Source of the DNA: Luteococcus sp048595755
GTDB lineage: Bacteria > Actinomycetota > Actinomycetes > Propionibacteriales > Propionibacteriaceae
Direction of reading: 5' to 3'
Length of the DNA: 64,000 nt
Assembly (NCBI RefSeq): GCF_048595755.1
Contig: NZ_CP184360.1
Coordinates: 930,001-994,000 of the forward strand
The position numbers and the translations under genes were made by a program. Shown piece after piece: positions 1-8,388 of the stretch (its first letter is position 1; the number at the start of each line of letters is the position of its first letter). The notes under the pieces were generated by a model. That model made no database searches. It was not told the DNA's origin and worked only from the letters and a program-made list of their open reading frames with translations.

Positions 1-575
1 CCTCGTCGTCATCGGCCCTGATCGTGGCCGGGATCGCGGGCATCTCGTCGGGCGCCCTGAGCATGGCCGTCGGCGAGTACGTCTCGGTGAGTGCCCAGAG
101 CGATTCCGAGAAGGCGATGCTGGAGCTGGAGCGTCGGGAACTGGCCGAGATCCCGGAGCAGGAGTGTGACGAGATGGCGCACCTGTTGCGGCAATTGGGG
201 ATGAGTTCCGTGACGGCGCGGCGAGCGGCCGAGGAGATCCACCAGGGTGACGCACTGCCCGCCCATGCCCAACTGGAGCTGGGAGTCGATCCCGAGGCCA
301 CCAGCAGCCCCTTCGAGGCGGCCTGGGCCTCCTGCCTCGCCTTCACCATCGGAGGTCTGGTGCCGATGACGGCAGCGCTGCTGGCCCCGGCCCACCTGGT
401 GGTGCCCGTGGTGATGGGCGGGGTGGTGCTGGCGTTGTTGCTGACCGGTGCACTCTCGGCGAAGCTCGGCAAGGCCCCCGTACCACCGGCGATGTTGCGC
501 CTGGTGGCAGGGGGCCTGCTGGCGATGGTGATCACCTTCGGGATCGGGCGCCTGTTCGGCACCACCCTGGGCTGA
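1..575 (+). CDS. VIT1/CCC1-family metal transporter (5' truncated)
   Basis: Integral membrane protein of the vacuolar iron/manganese transporter-like family, which exports or sequesters Fe2+/Mn2+. The frame is open from base 3, so the true start lies upstream of the window; a GTG at 24 is internal to the family's conserved region. About 190 residues are visible. They comprise a glycine-rich transmembrane segment ending in the family hallmark GEYVSV, an acidic cytosolic helical stretch with many Glu residues (the likely metal-binding region), and about three C-terminal transmembrane helices ending at GRLFGTTLG. It converges on the ABC permease at 590 with a 14-bp gap. The family assignment is firm; the metal cannot be read from this fragment. 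Confidence 0.88.
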   Translation, partial: SSSSALIVAGIAGISSGALSMAVGEYVSVSAQSDSEKAMLELERRELAEIPEQECDEMAHLLRQLGMSSVTARRAAEEIHQGDALPAHAQLELGVDPEATSSPFEAAWASCLAFTIGGLVPMTAALLAPAHLVVPVVMGGVVLALLLTGALSAKLGKAPVPPAMLRLVAGGLLAMVITFGIGRLFGTTLG

Positions 576-589
576 TCGGGCTGGGTTGA

Positions 590-1786
590 TCAGGCCTGCA
601 GCTTCAGCGCCTCGCGGTAGCCCAGTCGGCCCTGGGTCTGCAGCAGGGCCCGGCGGTAGATCCGCTCACCGATCCACACGGTGACCGCGGCGAAGACCAG
701 GTTGGCGGCCAGTGCCAGCAGCCCGTCCCACCACTGGGCGCTGCCCTCGACGATGCGGGCCGGCATCAGGATGCCGGAGACGATCGGCACATAGCTCAGG
801 GCGACCTTCCACCCACCGGTGGCCATGAAGCCGGCAAAGTAGGCGCCCATCAACAGGTAGATCATCGGTGCGCTGGTGTGCTGCAGGTCTTCGCTGCGGG
901 TTCCCATCGCTCCGGCAGCGGCCCAGATGCAGGCCAGCGCCAGGAAGCTCGCCAGGAAGAGCACCAGGTACCAGCCCACGGCCTGCGTCATGGACGGGAG
1001 GTAGGTGCTGAAGCGCGGCACGAAGCTGGCGCCCAACAGGCCGGTTCCCACCAGCAGCGCCATCTGCACCAGGGCCATGATGGTGTTGCCCACCACCTTG
1101 CCGGCCAGCAGGTGACGCACCGGGATGGCCGCCACCAGGATCTCGACGATGCGTGACTGCTTCTCCTCGATCACCGACTGGGCGATCTGCATGCCATAGG
1201 TCATCGCGGACATCAGGAAGAGCACGGCGAAGACCAGCGACATCACCTGTCCGGCCGCGCTGCGTTCGGAGTCACCATCCAGCAGGTGGGTTCCCACCTG
1301 GGTGGCCGTCATCAGTTCCTCCGCAGTGGTGCCTGCCTTCTGGGCGGTCGCCGCCATCACCTGGGCGCTGACGGCCTGCTGGGTGAGCGAGACCAGTTCA
1401 TTGTCGGGCGAGTCCTTGAAGACCAGCCGCCAACTGCCGTCCACCTCTTCCAGTACGGCATCGGCCGTGCCGTCCAGCACCAGCTGGTGGGCGGCCGGGG
1501 CCGCTGCAGCGCTGTGCAGGGTGACCGCGTCGTCGGGATTGTCCTGCTTGGCCAGGGAGTCCACGCTCTTGCCCAGCTGCTCGGCCGACTGGCCGACCAC
1601 GGCGACATCCCATTGCGTCGAGCGTCCGCTGAACCAGGCCGATGCGCCCATGGAGCCCAGGACGAGCGCCAGGGTGACCAGGGTGCCGATGATGTAGGAG
1701 CGGTCGGTGAGCTTGACCATGATCTCGCGGGCCATCACCGTGATCCACGGGCTCTGGCCGCGGCCGTCGTGACTGTGGGCGTTCAT
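590..1786 (-). CDS. ABC-2 type exporter permease (NatB-like)
   Basis: Membrane subunit of an ABC exporter, 398 residues. One N-terminal transmembrane helix (about residues 25-45) is followed by a large extracytoplasmic domain of about 130 residues, then five or six C-terminal helices starting near the VIEEKQSRIVEIL motif typical of the NatB/ABC2_membrane_3 family. The ATG at 1786 overlaps the stop of the upstream ATPase as ATGA, which fixes the start and implies translational coupling. It is the last gene of a minus-strand group kinase, regulator, ATPase, permease. Family members export sodium, peptides or drugs; no substrate can be read from the sequence. Confidence 0.88.
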   Translation of the reverse strand: MNAHSHDGRGQSPWITVMAREIMVKLTDRSYIIGTLVTLALVLGSMGASAWFSGRSTQWDVAVVGQSAEQLGKSVDSLAKQDNPDDAVTLHSAAAAPAAHQLVLDGTADAVLEEVDGSWRLVFKDSPDNELVSLTQQAVSAQVMAATAQKAGTTAEELMTATQVGTHLLDGDSERSAAGQVMSLVFAVLFLMSAMTYGMQIAQSVIEEKQSRIVEILVAAIPVRHLLAGKVVGNTIMALVQMALLVGTGLLGASFVPRFSTYLPSMTQAVGWYLVLFLASFLALACIWAAAGAMGTRSEDLQHTSAPMIYLLMGAYFAGFMATGGWKVALSYVPIVSGILMPARIVEGSAQWWDGLLALAANLVFAAVTVWIGERIYRRALLQTQGRLGYREALKLQA

Positions 1787-2664
1787 GCTGCAACCTCGCG
1801 GTAGATCTCGGACAGGGTGGGACGAACGCGGCTGAGTTCCAGCACCTCGCCGCGCTGCAGGGCCTCGGTGAGCACTCGACGTTCGCAACCGGGCTCGGCG
1901 AACTCCAGCAGTGCACTGCAGCCGTCGACGTCGACCGCATGCACCCCGGGAAGGTCACGCACCCAACCGGTGTCGACGCTGGCGACCAGGCGGTGCCGCA
2001 CCCGCCCCCGCTGCTCCAGCTCCTCACGGTTGCCCTGGGCCACGACCCGCCCGCGGGCCAGGATGACCAGGCCGTCGCAGAGCCGGTCGATCAGGTCGAG
2101 CTGGTGGCTGCTGAACAGCACCGGAATGCCCTGTGAGGCGCGTTCCCGCAGCAGGTCGGCCATCTGGTCGATGGCGGTGGGGTCCAGACCGCTGAAGGGC
2201 TCGTCGAGGATCAGACAGGTGGGGTTGGCCATCACGGCGGCTGCGATCTGGACACGCTGCTGGTTGCCCAACGAGAGCTTCTCCAGCTTGTCCTTGGTGC
2301 GTTCCCCCAGCCCGAAGCGCTCCAGCAGCTCCTGGGCCTCCGCGCGGGCTGCCGTCGCGCTCATCCCCTTGAGGCGGGCCAGATAGACCAGCTGGTCAAG
2401 GATCGGCTGCTTGGGGTACAGGCCGCGCTCCTCGGGCATGTAGCCGAAGTGCGACCGGTCGGTGAAGGTGGCCTCGGCCCCATTCCAGAGCACCTGCCCC
2501 GCGTCGGGTGCCAACAACCCCATGATCATGCGCATCGTGGTGGTCTTTCCTGCACCATTGCCGCCGACGAAACCGATCATGTGACCGTCGGCCACCCGGA
2601 AGGTGACGTCATCGGCGGCCACGTTCTCGCCATAGCGACGTGTGAGGTTGCGAACTTCCAACAT
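1783..2664 (-). CDS. ABC exporter ATPase (NatA-like)
   Basis: Cytoplasmic ATPase of 293 residues driving the permease at 590-1786. Walker A is GGNGAGKTT, the signature is LSLGNQQRVQ (the NatA-type variant of LSGGQ), and Walker B is CLILDEP. The C-terminal 80 residues form the extension common in this exporter class. The ATG at 2664 follows AGGAGGA at good spacing; longer upstream reading is rejected because it precedes the conserved first strand MLEVRNLTRRYG. Coupled to the permease by an ATGA overlap. About 200 bp separate it from the response regulator at 2869, so it may have its own promoter under control of that regulator. Confidence 0.92.
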   Translation of the reverse strand: MLEVRNLTRRYGENVAADDVTFRVADGHMIGFVGGNGAGKTTTMRMIMGLLAPDAGQVLWNGAEATFTDRSHFGYMPEERGLYPKQPILDQLVYLARLKGMSATAARAEAQELLERFGLGERTKDKLEKLSLGNQQRVQIAAAVMANPTCLILDEPFSGLDPTAIDQMADLLRERASQGIPVLFSSHQLDLIDRLCDGLVILARGRVVAQGNREELEQRGRVRHRLVASVDTGWVRDLPGVHAVDVDGCSALLEFAEPGCERRVLTEALQRGEVLELSRVRPTLSEIYREVAA

Positions 2665-2762
2665 GGCTTCCTCCTGAACCCCGCCGGTCTGTCCGGCTGG
2701 TGTCTTCAGCCTCGCAGAGCGGGGTTCGGGGCACATCCGCCAAGCGAGGGAAGCAGGATCTC

Positions 2763-2777
2763 CCCCTCCCGGAGGGG
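2763..2777. promoter_or_regulatory. G/C inverted repeat upstream of the ABC operon
   Basis: CCCCTCC and GGAGGGG flank a single C, giving a 15-bp palindrome about 100 bp upstream of the exporter ATPase start. A related repeat, TCCCTC with GAGGGA, lies upstream of the kinase at 4944-4963. The pair could be binding sites for the NarL-type regulator encoded here. That is inference from position and similarity only. Confidence 0.35.
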
Positions 2778-2780
2778 ACG

Positions 2781-2812
2781 CTGTCCACATCTTGTCCACA
2801 GCTTTGTCCACA
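2781..2812 (+). promoter_or_regulatory. Three phased DnaA-box-like 9-mers
   Basis: CTGTCCACA at 2781-2789, TTGTCCACA at 2792-2800 and TTGTCCACA at 2804-2812 lie in the same orientation with starts 11 and 12 bp apart, about one helical turn. TTGTCCACA is the actinobacterial version of the DnaA box TTATCCACA. The cluster sits in the non-coding gap between the response regulator and the ABC operon. It may bind DnaA as a titration or regulatory site. No AT-rich unwinding region and no dnaA/dnaN gene is nearby, so it is not called an origin. Confidence 0.5.
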
Positions 2813-2868
2813 GGAACTGCAGCGTGGTGGACGAGACGGGGTGAGACAGACGGGCGAGTGGTTGAGGC

Positions 2869-3567
2869 TCAGTCGTGCGCCGGCAGGGCCAGACCGGCTC
2901 GATGTGCCCACACCACCGCCTGGACGCGGTCTCGGACGCCGAGCTTGGCCAGCACATTGGAGACGTGGGTCTTCACCGTCGCCTCACCGACGAAGAGCTG
3001 CTGGGCGATCTCGTGGTTGCTGAGTCCCTCGGCGACCAGCTGCAAGACCTCCGTCTCGCGACTGGTCAGCTCCACCCCGTGGGGGAGGCGCGGACGGCTG
3101 GCCTCGGCTGCAACCGGTGGCGTGCTGGCCTGCTGCGCTGGTTCTGCCGCCGTCATGCGCCGGATGACGCGAGTGGTGACGTCCGGTGCCAGCAGGGCGT
3201 GGCCACCCGCCACCACCCTGATGGCATCCACCAGGCGTTCGGGATCGGTGTTCTTCAACAGGAAGCCCGACGCCCCGGCGGCCAGGCCGTCGAAGAGGTA
3301 GTCGTCACGGTCGAAGGTGGTCAGGATCACCACCCGTGACAGGTGCTGGGCCACCACCTCGCGGGTGGCGCTGATCCCGTCCATCACCGGCATCTGCACA
3401 TCCATCAGGATGATGTCCGGGGCCAGCGAGCGGGCCAGATCGACGGCCTCCTGGCCGGTGGAGGCGGTGCCCACCACCTCGATGTCGTCCTCCACCGACA
3501 GGATCATCTGGAATCCGCTGCGCACCAGTGCCTGGTCATCGGCCAGCAGCACCCGGATCGGGGTCAT
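2869..3567 (-). CDS. NarL/LuxR-family response regulator
   Basis: Transcription factor of 232 residues. The receiver domain (about 1-120) has the acidic pocket DD at 10-11, phospho-acceptor D56 in ILMDVQMP and the switch lysine in FLLKNTD. After a low-complexity linker (about 140-160) comes a LuxR-type helix-turn-helix (LTSRETEVLQLVAEGLSN, about 167-225). The ATG overlaps the stop of the sensor kinase gene as ATGA, making the kinase its partner. It probably controls the ABC exporter immediately downstream, the usual arrangement for such four-gene sets in Gram-positive bacteria. The signal is unknown. Confidence 0.93.
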   Translation of the reverse strand: MTPIRVLLADDQALVRSGFQMILSVEDDIEVVGTASTGQEAVDLARSLAPDIILMDVQMPVMDGISATREVVAQHLSRVVILTTFDRDDYLFDGLAAGASGFLLKNTDPERLVDAIRVVAGGHALLAPDVTTRVIRRMTAAEPAQQASTPPVAAEASRPRLPHGVELTSRETEVLQLVAEGLSNHEIAQQLFVGEATVKTHVSNVLAKLGVRDRVQAVVWAHRAGLALPAHD

Positions 3568-4907
3568 CGCGTCTCCTCCGCTGGGGACGAGGCTCCCTTG
3601 GCCGTTGACGACAGCGGGAACCTCACCCGTACACGGTAACCGCCGGTCACCCGCGGGCCGATCTCGGAACTCCCACCGTGGGAGGTGACACGTTCCCGGA
3701 TCCCCAACAGCCCGAGCCCCGACCCGCTGGTGCCGGTGCGTGGTCGGCCGTCGTCCAGCACCTCCACCTCCACGCGCTGGGCTCCCGTGCGCACCTGCAC
3801 CGAGGCGTGGCGGGCCGTGGAATGGCGCACCACATTGCTGAGGGCCTCCTGCACGGTGCGGTAGAGCGAGAGCTGCAGCGGCAGTGGCAGGGCCTCCAGT
3901 TCACCCGGCTCGGACTCGACCGTGGCCAGACTCACCGTGAGTCCGTCCTTGTCGAAGTCCTCCACCAGCTGGGGAAGTTCCGCCAAGGTGGGCTGAGGCT
4001 CCCGTCCGTCGCCTGCAGCCCCCGACCTGTCGTCGGAGACGGTGCGCAATGCCCCCAGCAGTCCCCGCATCTGGGTGACGCTGTGCCGGGCCGATTCCTC
4101 CACATTGGCCAGCGCCTCCGCGGCGCCCTCGGGATTCCTCTGCAGCAGGCGACGGGCGCCGGCGGCCTGGATCCCCATCACCGAGACGTGGTGGGCCACC
4201 ACGTCGTGCAGTTCGCGCGCGATCCGCAGCCGCTCGTCGACGACGGCCTGTTGCTGCAGCTCGCGGCTCTGCTGCTCGATGGTCTCGACGGCCTGCTCCA
4301 GCAGCGCCCGGTCGCGTGCCTGCCGCCAGGCCGACTGGCCCATGGCGATGGCGCCGCCGACGAAGACCAGGTTCACCACTGCCCCGTACAGGACCCAGGC
4401 CACCAGGGGTGGCAGGATCCCGCCGCCCAGCTGATCACCGGCCCTGGCCTCGCGGAAGTTCTCGAGGGAATTGCCCACCGAGACGTCCCAGGCCACCCAG
4501 AGCATCATGCTCACCAGCAGGCCCCCCAGCACGAGCACCGCCTGCCGACGGTCGCGTGCCCAGGCGGTGCCGGAGTAGATGGCGAAGAAGGTGATGACCA
4601 TGGTCGCCGTCTGGTAGCCGAGCTCGGGAACCCAGGTGACCACGACGAAGAAGCTGATGAAGCTCGCCACCGCCACCGCCAGGGGGAAGCGGCGCCGTGC
4701 CAGCAGGGGCAGGGTCTGGGTCGCCACGGCCAGGTACTGCGCCCACGCGGGCTGCATCTGGTCGCGGGGGACGAAGGAGCGTATGAGTTCCAGGCAGAGC
4801 ACCACCACCAGGGTGATGCCCAGCGTCACGATCCAGTCCTGCCGGGAGATCGGTGGGTTCTCGCGCTCCCAGGCGTCGTCACCGCCGAGCAGGTCCAACC
4901 AGTTCAT
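3564..4907 (-). CDS. NarL-type sensor histidine kinase (HisKA_3)
   Basis: Membrane sensor kinase of 447 residues. About five or six transmembrane helices fill residues 25-190 with almost no extracytoplasmic loop, a layout typical of DesK-like kinases that sense within the membrane. A coiled linker leads to the HisKA_3 box with phospho-acceptor H234 (RELHDVVAHH) and a C-terminal HATPase_c domain with the ATP-lid glycines GSGLGLLGIRERV. The ATG at 4907 is chosen because upstream translation is low-complexity and unlike the family. No Shine-Dalgarno is visible, so leaderless translation is possible. It is coupled to the regulator gene by ATGA. Confidence 0.9.
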   Translation of the reverse strand: MNWLDLLGGDDAWERENPPISRQDWIVTLGITLVVVLCLELIRSFVPRDQMQPAWAQYLAVATQTLPLLARRRFPLAVAVASFISFFVVVTWVPELGYQTATMVITFFAIYSGTAWARDRRQAVLVLGGLLVSMMLWVAWDVSVGNSLENFREARAGDQLGGGILPPLVAWVLYGAVVNLVFVGGAIAMGQSAWRQARDRALLEQAVETIEQQSRELQQQAVVDERLRIARELHDVVAHHVSVMGIQAAGARRLLQRNPEGAAEALANVEESARHSVTQMRGLLGALRTVSDDRSGAAGDGREPQPTLAELPQLVEDFDKDGLTVSLATVESEPGELEALPLPLQLSLYRTVQEALSNVVRHSTARHASVQVRTGAQRVEVEVLDDGRPRTGTSGSGLGLLGIRERVTSHGGSSEIGPRVTGGYRVRVRFPLSSTAKGASSPAEETR

Positions 4908-4943
4908 GACGACGAGCCTAGGCAGCCCGAGGACCCGGGCGCC

Positions 4944-4963
4944 TCCCTCTGCCGGGGGAGGGA
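4944..4963. promoter_or_regulatory. Inverted repeat upstream of the sensor kinase
   Basis: TCCCTC (4944-4949) and GAGGGA (4958-4963) are separated by 8 bp, 37 bp upstream of the kinase start in the divergent interval 4908-5174. It resembles the palindrome at 2763-2777, so autoregulation by the NarL-type regulator is a reasonable hypothesis. Confidence 0.3.
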
Positions 4964-5174
4964 CTTCCCGGCCGGGAATGTTTGCTTCCCACGGATGGGA
5001 CGCTCGGCAGAAATCCCTGCTGTGAATCGAATCCGGCAGGGCAAGGAAAACCCGTTCCCGTCGAGGGCCGGTGATGTTTGTCGGCAGGGGATCCCCGCGG
5101 ACAATGTTTGGGATCGTCCCCAAAAGGGGTCCTTGAAGCTCGCACAAAGCTGATCGACCGTGCAGAATGGCTGC

Positions 5175-5840
5175 GTGAGCAAGGTATTGATTGTTGAGGA
5201 CTCCGAGGTCATCAGGGCCTCGGTCGTGTCAGCCCTGCGCTCGCAGGGACACCTGGCACAGGCCTTGCCGGATGGAACTGACCTGGAGCGTGCGATCACC
5301 TCCAGCCAGCCAGATCTGGTCATCCTCGACGTCATGCTTCCCGGGGGGCGGGACGGATTCGATCTCCTGGGCGTGGTGCGAAAGCTCTCACGTGCCGGGG
5401 TTCTGATGTTGACTGCGCGTGACGAGATGACGGACAGGATCCGCGGCCTGAGCCAGGGCGCAGATGACTATCTGGCAAAGCCCTTCGCCATGGTGGAGCT
5501 GATGGCCCGCGTCGAGGCCATCCTGCGTCGCACCGGCGCGATGGGCAGCAGCGTCACCATCGGTGACCTGACCATCGCCGATGATGCGGCCATCGTCAGC
5601 CGGAACGGGACCACGATCGACCTGACCGAAACCGAGCGACGACTGCTGAGTCAGCTGGCGAAGCACCCTGAGCGCGTGGTGTCCAAGACCCAGCTGTTGA
5701 CGGCCGTGTGGGGATATGACGGCTACGACGAGAACATCGTCGAGGTGCACATCTCCAGCCTGCGGCGTCGCCTCGAGGCCCATGGACCGCGTGTCATCCA
5801 CACGGTGCGAGGCCGAGGGTACCGGCTGGGCACTACGTGA
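5175..5840 (+). CDS. OmpR/PhoB-family response regulator
   Basis: Transcription factor of 221 residues. The receiver domain has acidic residues E8 and D9, phospho-acceptor D52 in VILDVMLP and K102 in the LAKPF motif. A winged-helix DNA-binding domain (about 125-221) ends in the usual VRGRGYRLG. The GTG at 5175 gives the canonical N-terminus MSKVLIVEDS; another in-frame GTG at 5160 would add five residues and could serve a leaderless message. The next gene, its kinase, starts inside its stop codon (GTGA). It is transcribed divergently from the NarL-type kinase. No target can be named. Confidence 0.92.
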   Translation: MSKVLIVEDSEVIRASVVSALRSQGHLAQALPDGTDLERAITSSQPDLVILDVMLPGGRDGFDLLGVVRKLSRAGVLMLTARDEMTDRIRGLSQGADDYLAKPFAMVELMARVEAILRRTGAMGSSVTIGDLTIADDAAIVSRNGTTIDLTETERRLLSQLAKHPERVVSKTQLLTAVWGYDGYDENIVEVHISSLRRRLEAHGPRVIHTVRGRGYRLGTT

Positions 5841-7258
5841 TCGGTCGCCGGTCGATCCGGGCACGAGTGCTGGCGGCCATGTTCGTGGTTCTGGCGCTCA
5901 CCATGCTTGGTGTCGGAATCGTCACCGACGCCGTGTTCATGAATCGTCAGATCAATGACATGGAAACGCGACTCGCACAGGGTTCGCAGCACGCCCAGAC
6001 ATTGGCCCGTCAGCAGGTGGATGCCGAGGAATTGGTCGAGGAGGTCCGCCGCGGCACCCTGCACGTGAGCGTCCAGCTGGCCGACCAGACCATCGTCGGA
6101 GACCCGCCGCCGCCGGAGCGGTCCCGCTATGTCTCCGAGCCGCTGGACACCACCGGCGAACTGGACGATGCGGTGGTCACGGTGTGGGAGTCGACCGATC
6201 CGGTGATCAATGCGCGACGCTCACTGGACGGCTCGCTGCTGCTGGTGGGTCTGCTGGGCATCGTCGGGGCCAGCCTGCTCACGGTGGTCATCACCGACGT
6301 GGCACTCAAGCCACTGGAGGTGATGGTGGATCGTGCCAATCGGATCACCGACGGTGAGCGGGGCATCCGCATGGCCGCCGCCCACGAGACCACGGAGGTG
6401 GGCCGCACCGCCGCGGCCATCGACGAGATGCTCGACGAGCTGGAGGGCGCCGAGATCCGTGCCCGCGCCGCCGAGGCCCGTGCCAAGGCAGCCGCCGAAC
6501 AGATGCAGGGCTTCCTCTCCGACGCCGCACACGAGCTCAAGACCCCGATGGCCGGCATCCAGGCTGCAGCCGAATCGCTGATCCAGCTTCCGGCCGAGGC
6601 CGACGAGGAGCGGGAGCAGCTGGCCTTCCTGCTGGGGCGGGAGGCCAGCCGCGGTGGTCACCTGGTGAACAGTCTGTTGGAGGCCGCCCGCGTCGACGCC
6701 GGCCCCACCCTGCACCTGGAACTGCTCGACCTGGGTGACCTGGCCCTGGCCGAACAGCGCCGCCTGCAGCTGGTGCATCCGCGTCTGGAGGTGCTGGTGC
6801 GCGGCAACAACCTGTTGGTGAATGCCGATCGCCAGGGCATCACCAGCGTGCTGCGCAACCTGGTGGACAATGCTGGCCGCGTCGCCGCGCCCGACGGGTG
6901 GATCGTGATCGACCTGTCCACCGACATCGGGCCGGGTGGCATCGAGATGGCCCTGGTGCGGGTGATCGATTCCGGCAAGGGGATCGCCCCCGAGGACCAG
7001 GAGCGGGTCTTCGACCGCCTGGTGCGGCTGTCGTCGACGGCAACCACCACCAAGGGATCCGGCCTGGGACTCCCCATTGCCCGCGGTTACGCGCGTGCCC
7101 ATGGTGGCGACGTGGTCTACCGCGACGACGTGGAAGACACACTGCCCCCGGACGAGGACGGCAAGCCCCGCAAGGCCGGCGCCTGCTTCGAGGTGTCACT
7201 TCCCCTTGCCCGCAAGACTTCCCCGGTGCCCGCCGTGCGCACTGACGTGAATGCCTGA
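5837..7258 (+). CDS. Sensor histidine kinase (HisKA, HAMP)
   Basis: Membrane kinase of 473 residues, partner of the regulator at 5175. Transmembrane helix 1 spans about 10-33, an extracytoplasmic sensor domain about 34-130, and helix 2 about 132-153. A HAMP segment follows (LKPLEVMVDRANRI), then a long Ala/Arg/Glu-rich coiled coil (about 200-225). The HisKA box carries H232 (AAHELKTPMAG) and the ATPase domain ends with GSGLGLPIARGYARAHGG. The GTG at 5837 overlaps the regulator stop. The Pro-rich acidic tail is lineage-specific. The extracytoplasmic domain resembles no sensor fold I recognise, so the stimulus is unknown. Confidence 0.92.
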   Translation: MIGRRSIRARVLAAMFVVLALTMLGVGIVTDAVFMNRQINDMETRLAQGSQHAQTLARQQVDAEELVEEVRRGTLHVSVQLADQTIVGDPPPPERSRYVSEPLDTTGELDDAVVTVWESTDPVINARRSLDGSLLLVGLLGIVGASLLTVVITDVALKPLEVMVDRANRITDGERGIRMAAAHETTEVGRTAAAIDEMLDELEGAEIRARAAEARAKAAAEQMQGFLSDAAHELKTPMAGIQAAAESLIQLPAEADEEREQLAFLLGREASRGGHLVNSLLEAARVDAGPTLHLELLDLGDLALAEQRRLQLVHPRLEVLVRGNNLLVNADRQGITSVLRNLVDNAGRVAAPDGWIVIDLSTDIGPGGIEMALVRVIDSGKGIAPEDQERVFDRLVRLSSTATTTKGSGLGLPIARGYARAHGGDVVYRDDVEDTLPPDEDGKPRKAGACFEVSLPLARKTSPVPAVRTDVNA

Positions 7259-7381
7259 GGCGGTTTTCCGCTCACCGACCACCCTGTACTAGTGTCGGCG
7301 TGAACCGTCCGGGCATGCCATGTGACTCCCTTTCCCAAGAAGTGGTCAGCAGGTTCCCCTCCCCCCGGGCCCCGGGCGGCA

Positions 7382-7419
7382 GTACGACCCCTGTCGCGTT
7401 GGCGCCACAGGGGTCGTAC
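7382..7419. terminator. 13-bp perfect inverted repeat, hairpin
   Basis: GTACGACCCCTGT (7382-7394) and its exact complement (7407-7419) enclose a 12-nt loop that can add GCG/CGC pairing. It lies between the kinase and the DJ-1 gene, both on the plus strand. No T-tract follows. It may terminate the two-component transcript, as T-less hairpins can do in actinobacteria, or act as an operator for the downstream gene. Confidence 0.5.
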
Positions 7420-7500
7420 CCCCCGACGGCGCCCCCAAGCGGCTGTTCACCCGACGCGAAGACGCTGGACTCCCGAAGCGGTGGGCGGTTGGGTGAAGGA

Positions 7501-8265
7501 ATGAAGAAGGTACTGCTAGTCCTGACCAGCGCCGACGAGCTGGCCGGTGAGCCCACCGGTTACACGCTCAGCGAGGCCGCGCACCCGTGGAAGGTCTTCC
7601 GCGATGCGGGACACGTGGTGGACTTCGCCTCCATCAAGGGCGGAACGCCTCCGGTGGACCCGAACAGTCGCCGCGACGAGATCACCGAACTGTTCGAGAA
7701 CGACGAGACCGTCAAGGCCGGGCTGTACAACACCGCGAAGGTGGAATTCGTCGAGCCCGACCAGTACGACGCCATCTACCTGGTGGGTGGCCACGGCACC
7801 ATGGTGGACTTCCGGGGCAACCAGCACCTGGCACGCCTGGTGAAGTCCTTCGCCGACGGGGGCGCGGTGGTCTCCGCCGTGTGCCACGGCCCGGCTGGCC
7901 TGCTCGACGTCGAGCTGGAGAACGGCCTGCGCATCGTCGAGGGGCGCAAGGTTTCTGCCTTCACCGACTCCGAGGAGCAGCGTCTGGGCCGCACCGACGT
8001 GATGCCCTTCCTGCTGTCCAGCGAGTTGGAGGCGCAGGGGGCCAAGCTGGTGCAGGCCGACGACTGGGAGGAATGTGTCAGCGTCGACGAGCTGCTGGTG
8101 ACCGGCCAGAATCCCGCCTCGGCCGCAGGGGTGGCCAAGGAGGTCGTCAAGATCCTGACCACCCTGGTGCGTGAGGAGAAGGCGGAGGAGGAAGCCGCCG
8201 CCGAGGACCTGCGCGCCCAGAAGGACGCGGAGAAGGCCGACGACGAGGAGGACGCGGGCAGCTGA
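7501..8265 (+). CDS. DJ-1/PfpI-family protein
   Basis: Cytoplasmic protein of 254 residues in the DJ-1/PfpI (type 1 glutamine amidotransferase-like) superfamily, which contains glyoxalases, deglycases and chaperones. Residues 1-225 hold the domain. Key features are the nucleophile-elbow cysteine C128 in VCHGPAG with H129, and E25 in the GYTLSEAAHPW segment, as in the HchA-like subgroup. The last 35 residues are a charged Glu/Ala/Asp tail not typical of the family. The ATG at 7501 follows GAAGGA; upstream frame-open sequence includes the hairpin and is non-coding. It converges on the malectin protein gene. Confidence 0.88.
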   Translation: MKKVLLVLTSADELAGEPTGYTLSEAAHPWKVFRDAGHVVDFASIKGGTPPVDPNSRRDEITELFENDETVKAGLYNTAKVEFVEPDQYDAIYLVGGHGTMVDFRGNQHLARLVKSFADGGAVVSAVCHGPAGLLDVELENGLRIVEGRKVSAFTDSEEQRLGRTDVMPFLLSSELEAQGAKLVQADDWEECVSVDELLVTGQNPASAAGVAKEVVKILTTLVREEKAEEEAAAEDLRAQKDAEKADDEEDAGS

Positions 8266-8335
8266 GCCCGCCACTCGTCACGCCCCTCTCGCCAACCCCC
8301 TCTCAACACCCTTCGGTCAAGCAGACCGCAGGCTT

Positions 8336-8375
8336 GGCTCGGCCCCCTCGTCCACTGGGATGAGGGGGCCGAGCC
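8336..8375. terminator. Bidirectional terminator hairpin
   Basis: An 18-bp stem (8336-8353 with 8358-8375, one mismatch) and ACTG loop lie between the convergent DJ-1 and malectin-protein genes, so it can stop transcription from both sides. Confidence 0.8.
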
Positions 8376-8388
8376 GGTTCGTGCTGGG

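Noticed and set aside
2781..2812. Replication origin
   Set aside because: Only three boxes, no AT-rich unwinding segment and no dnaA or dnaN nearby.
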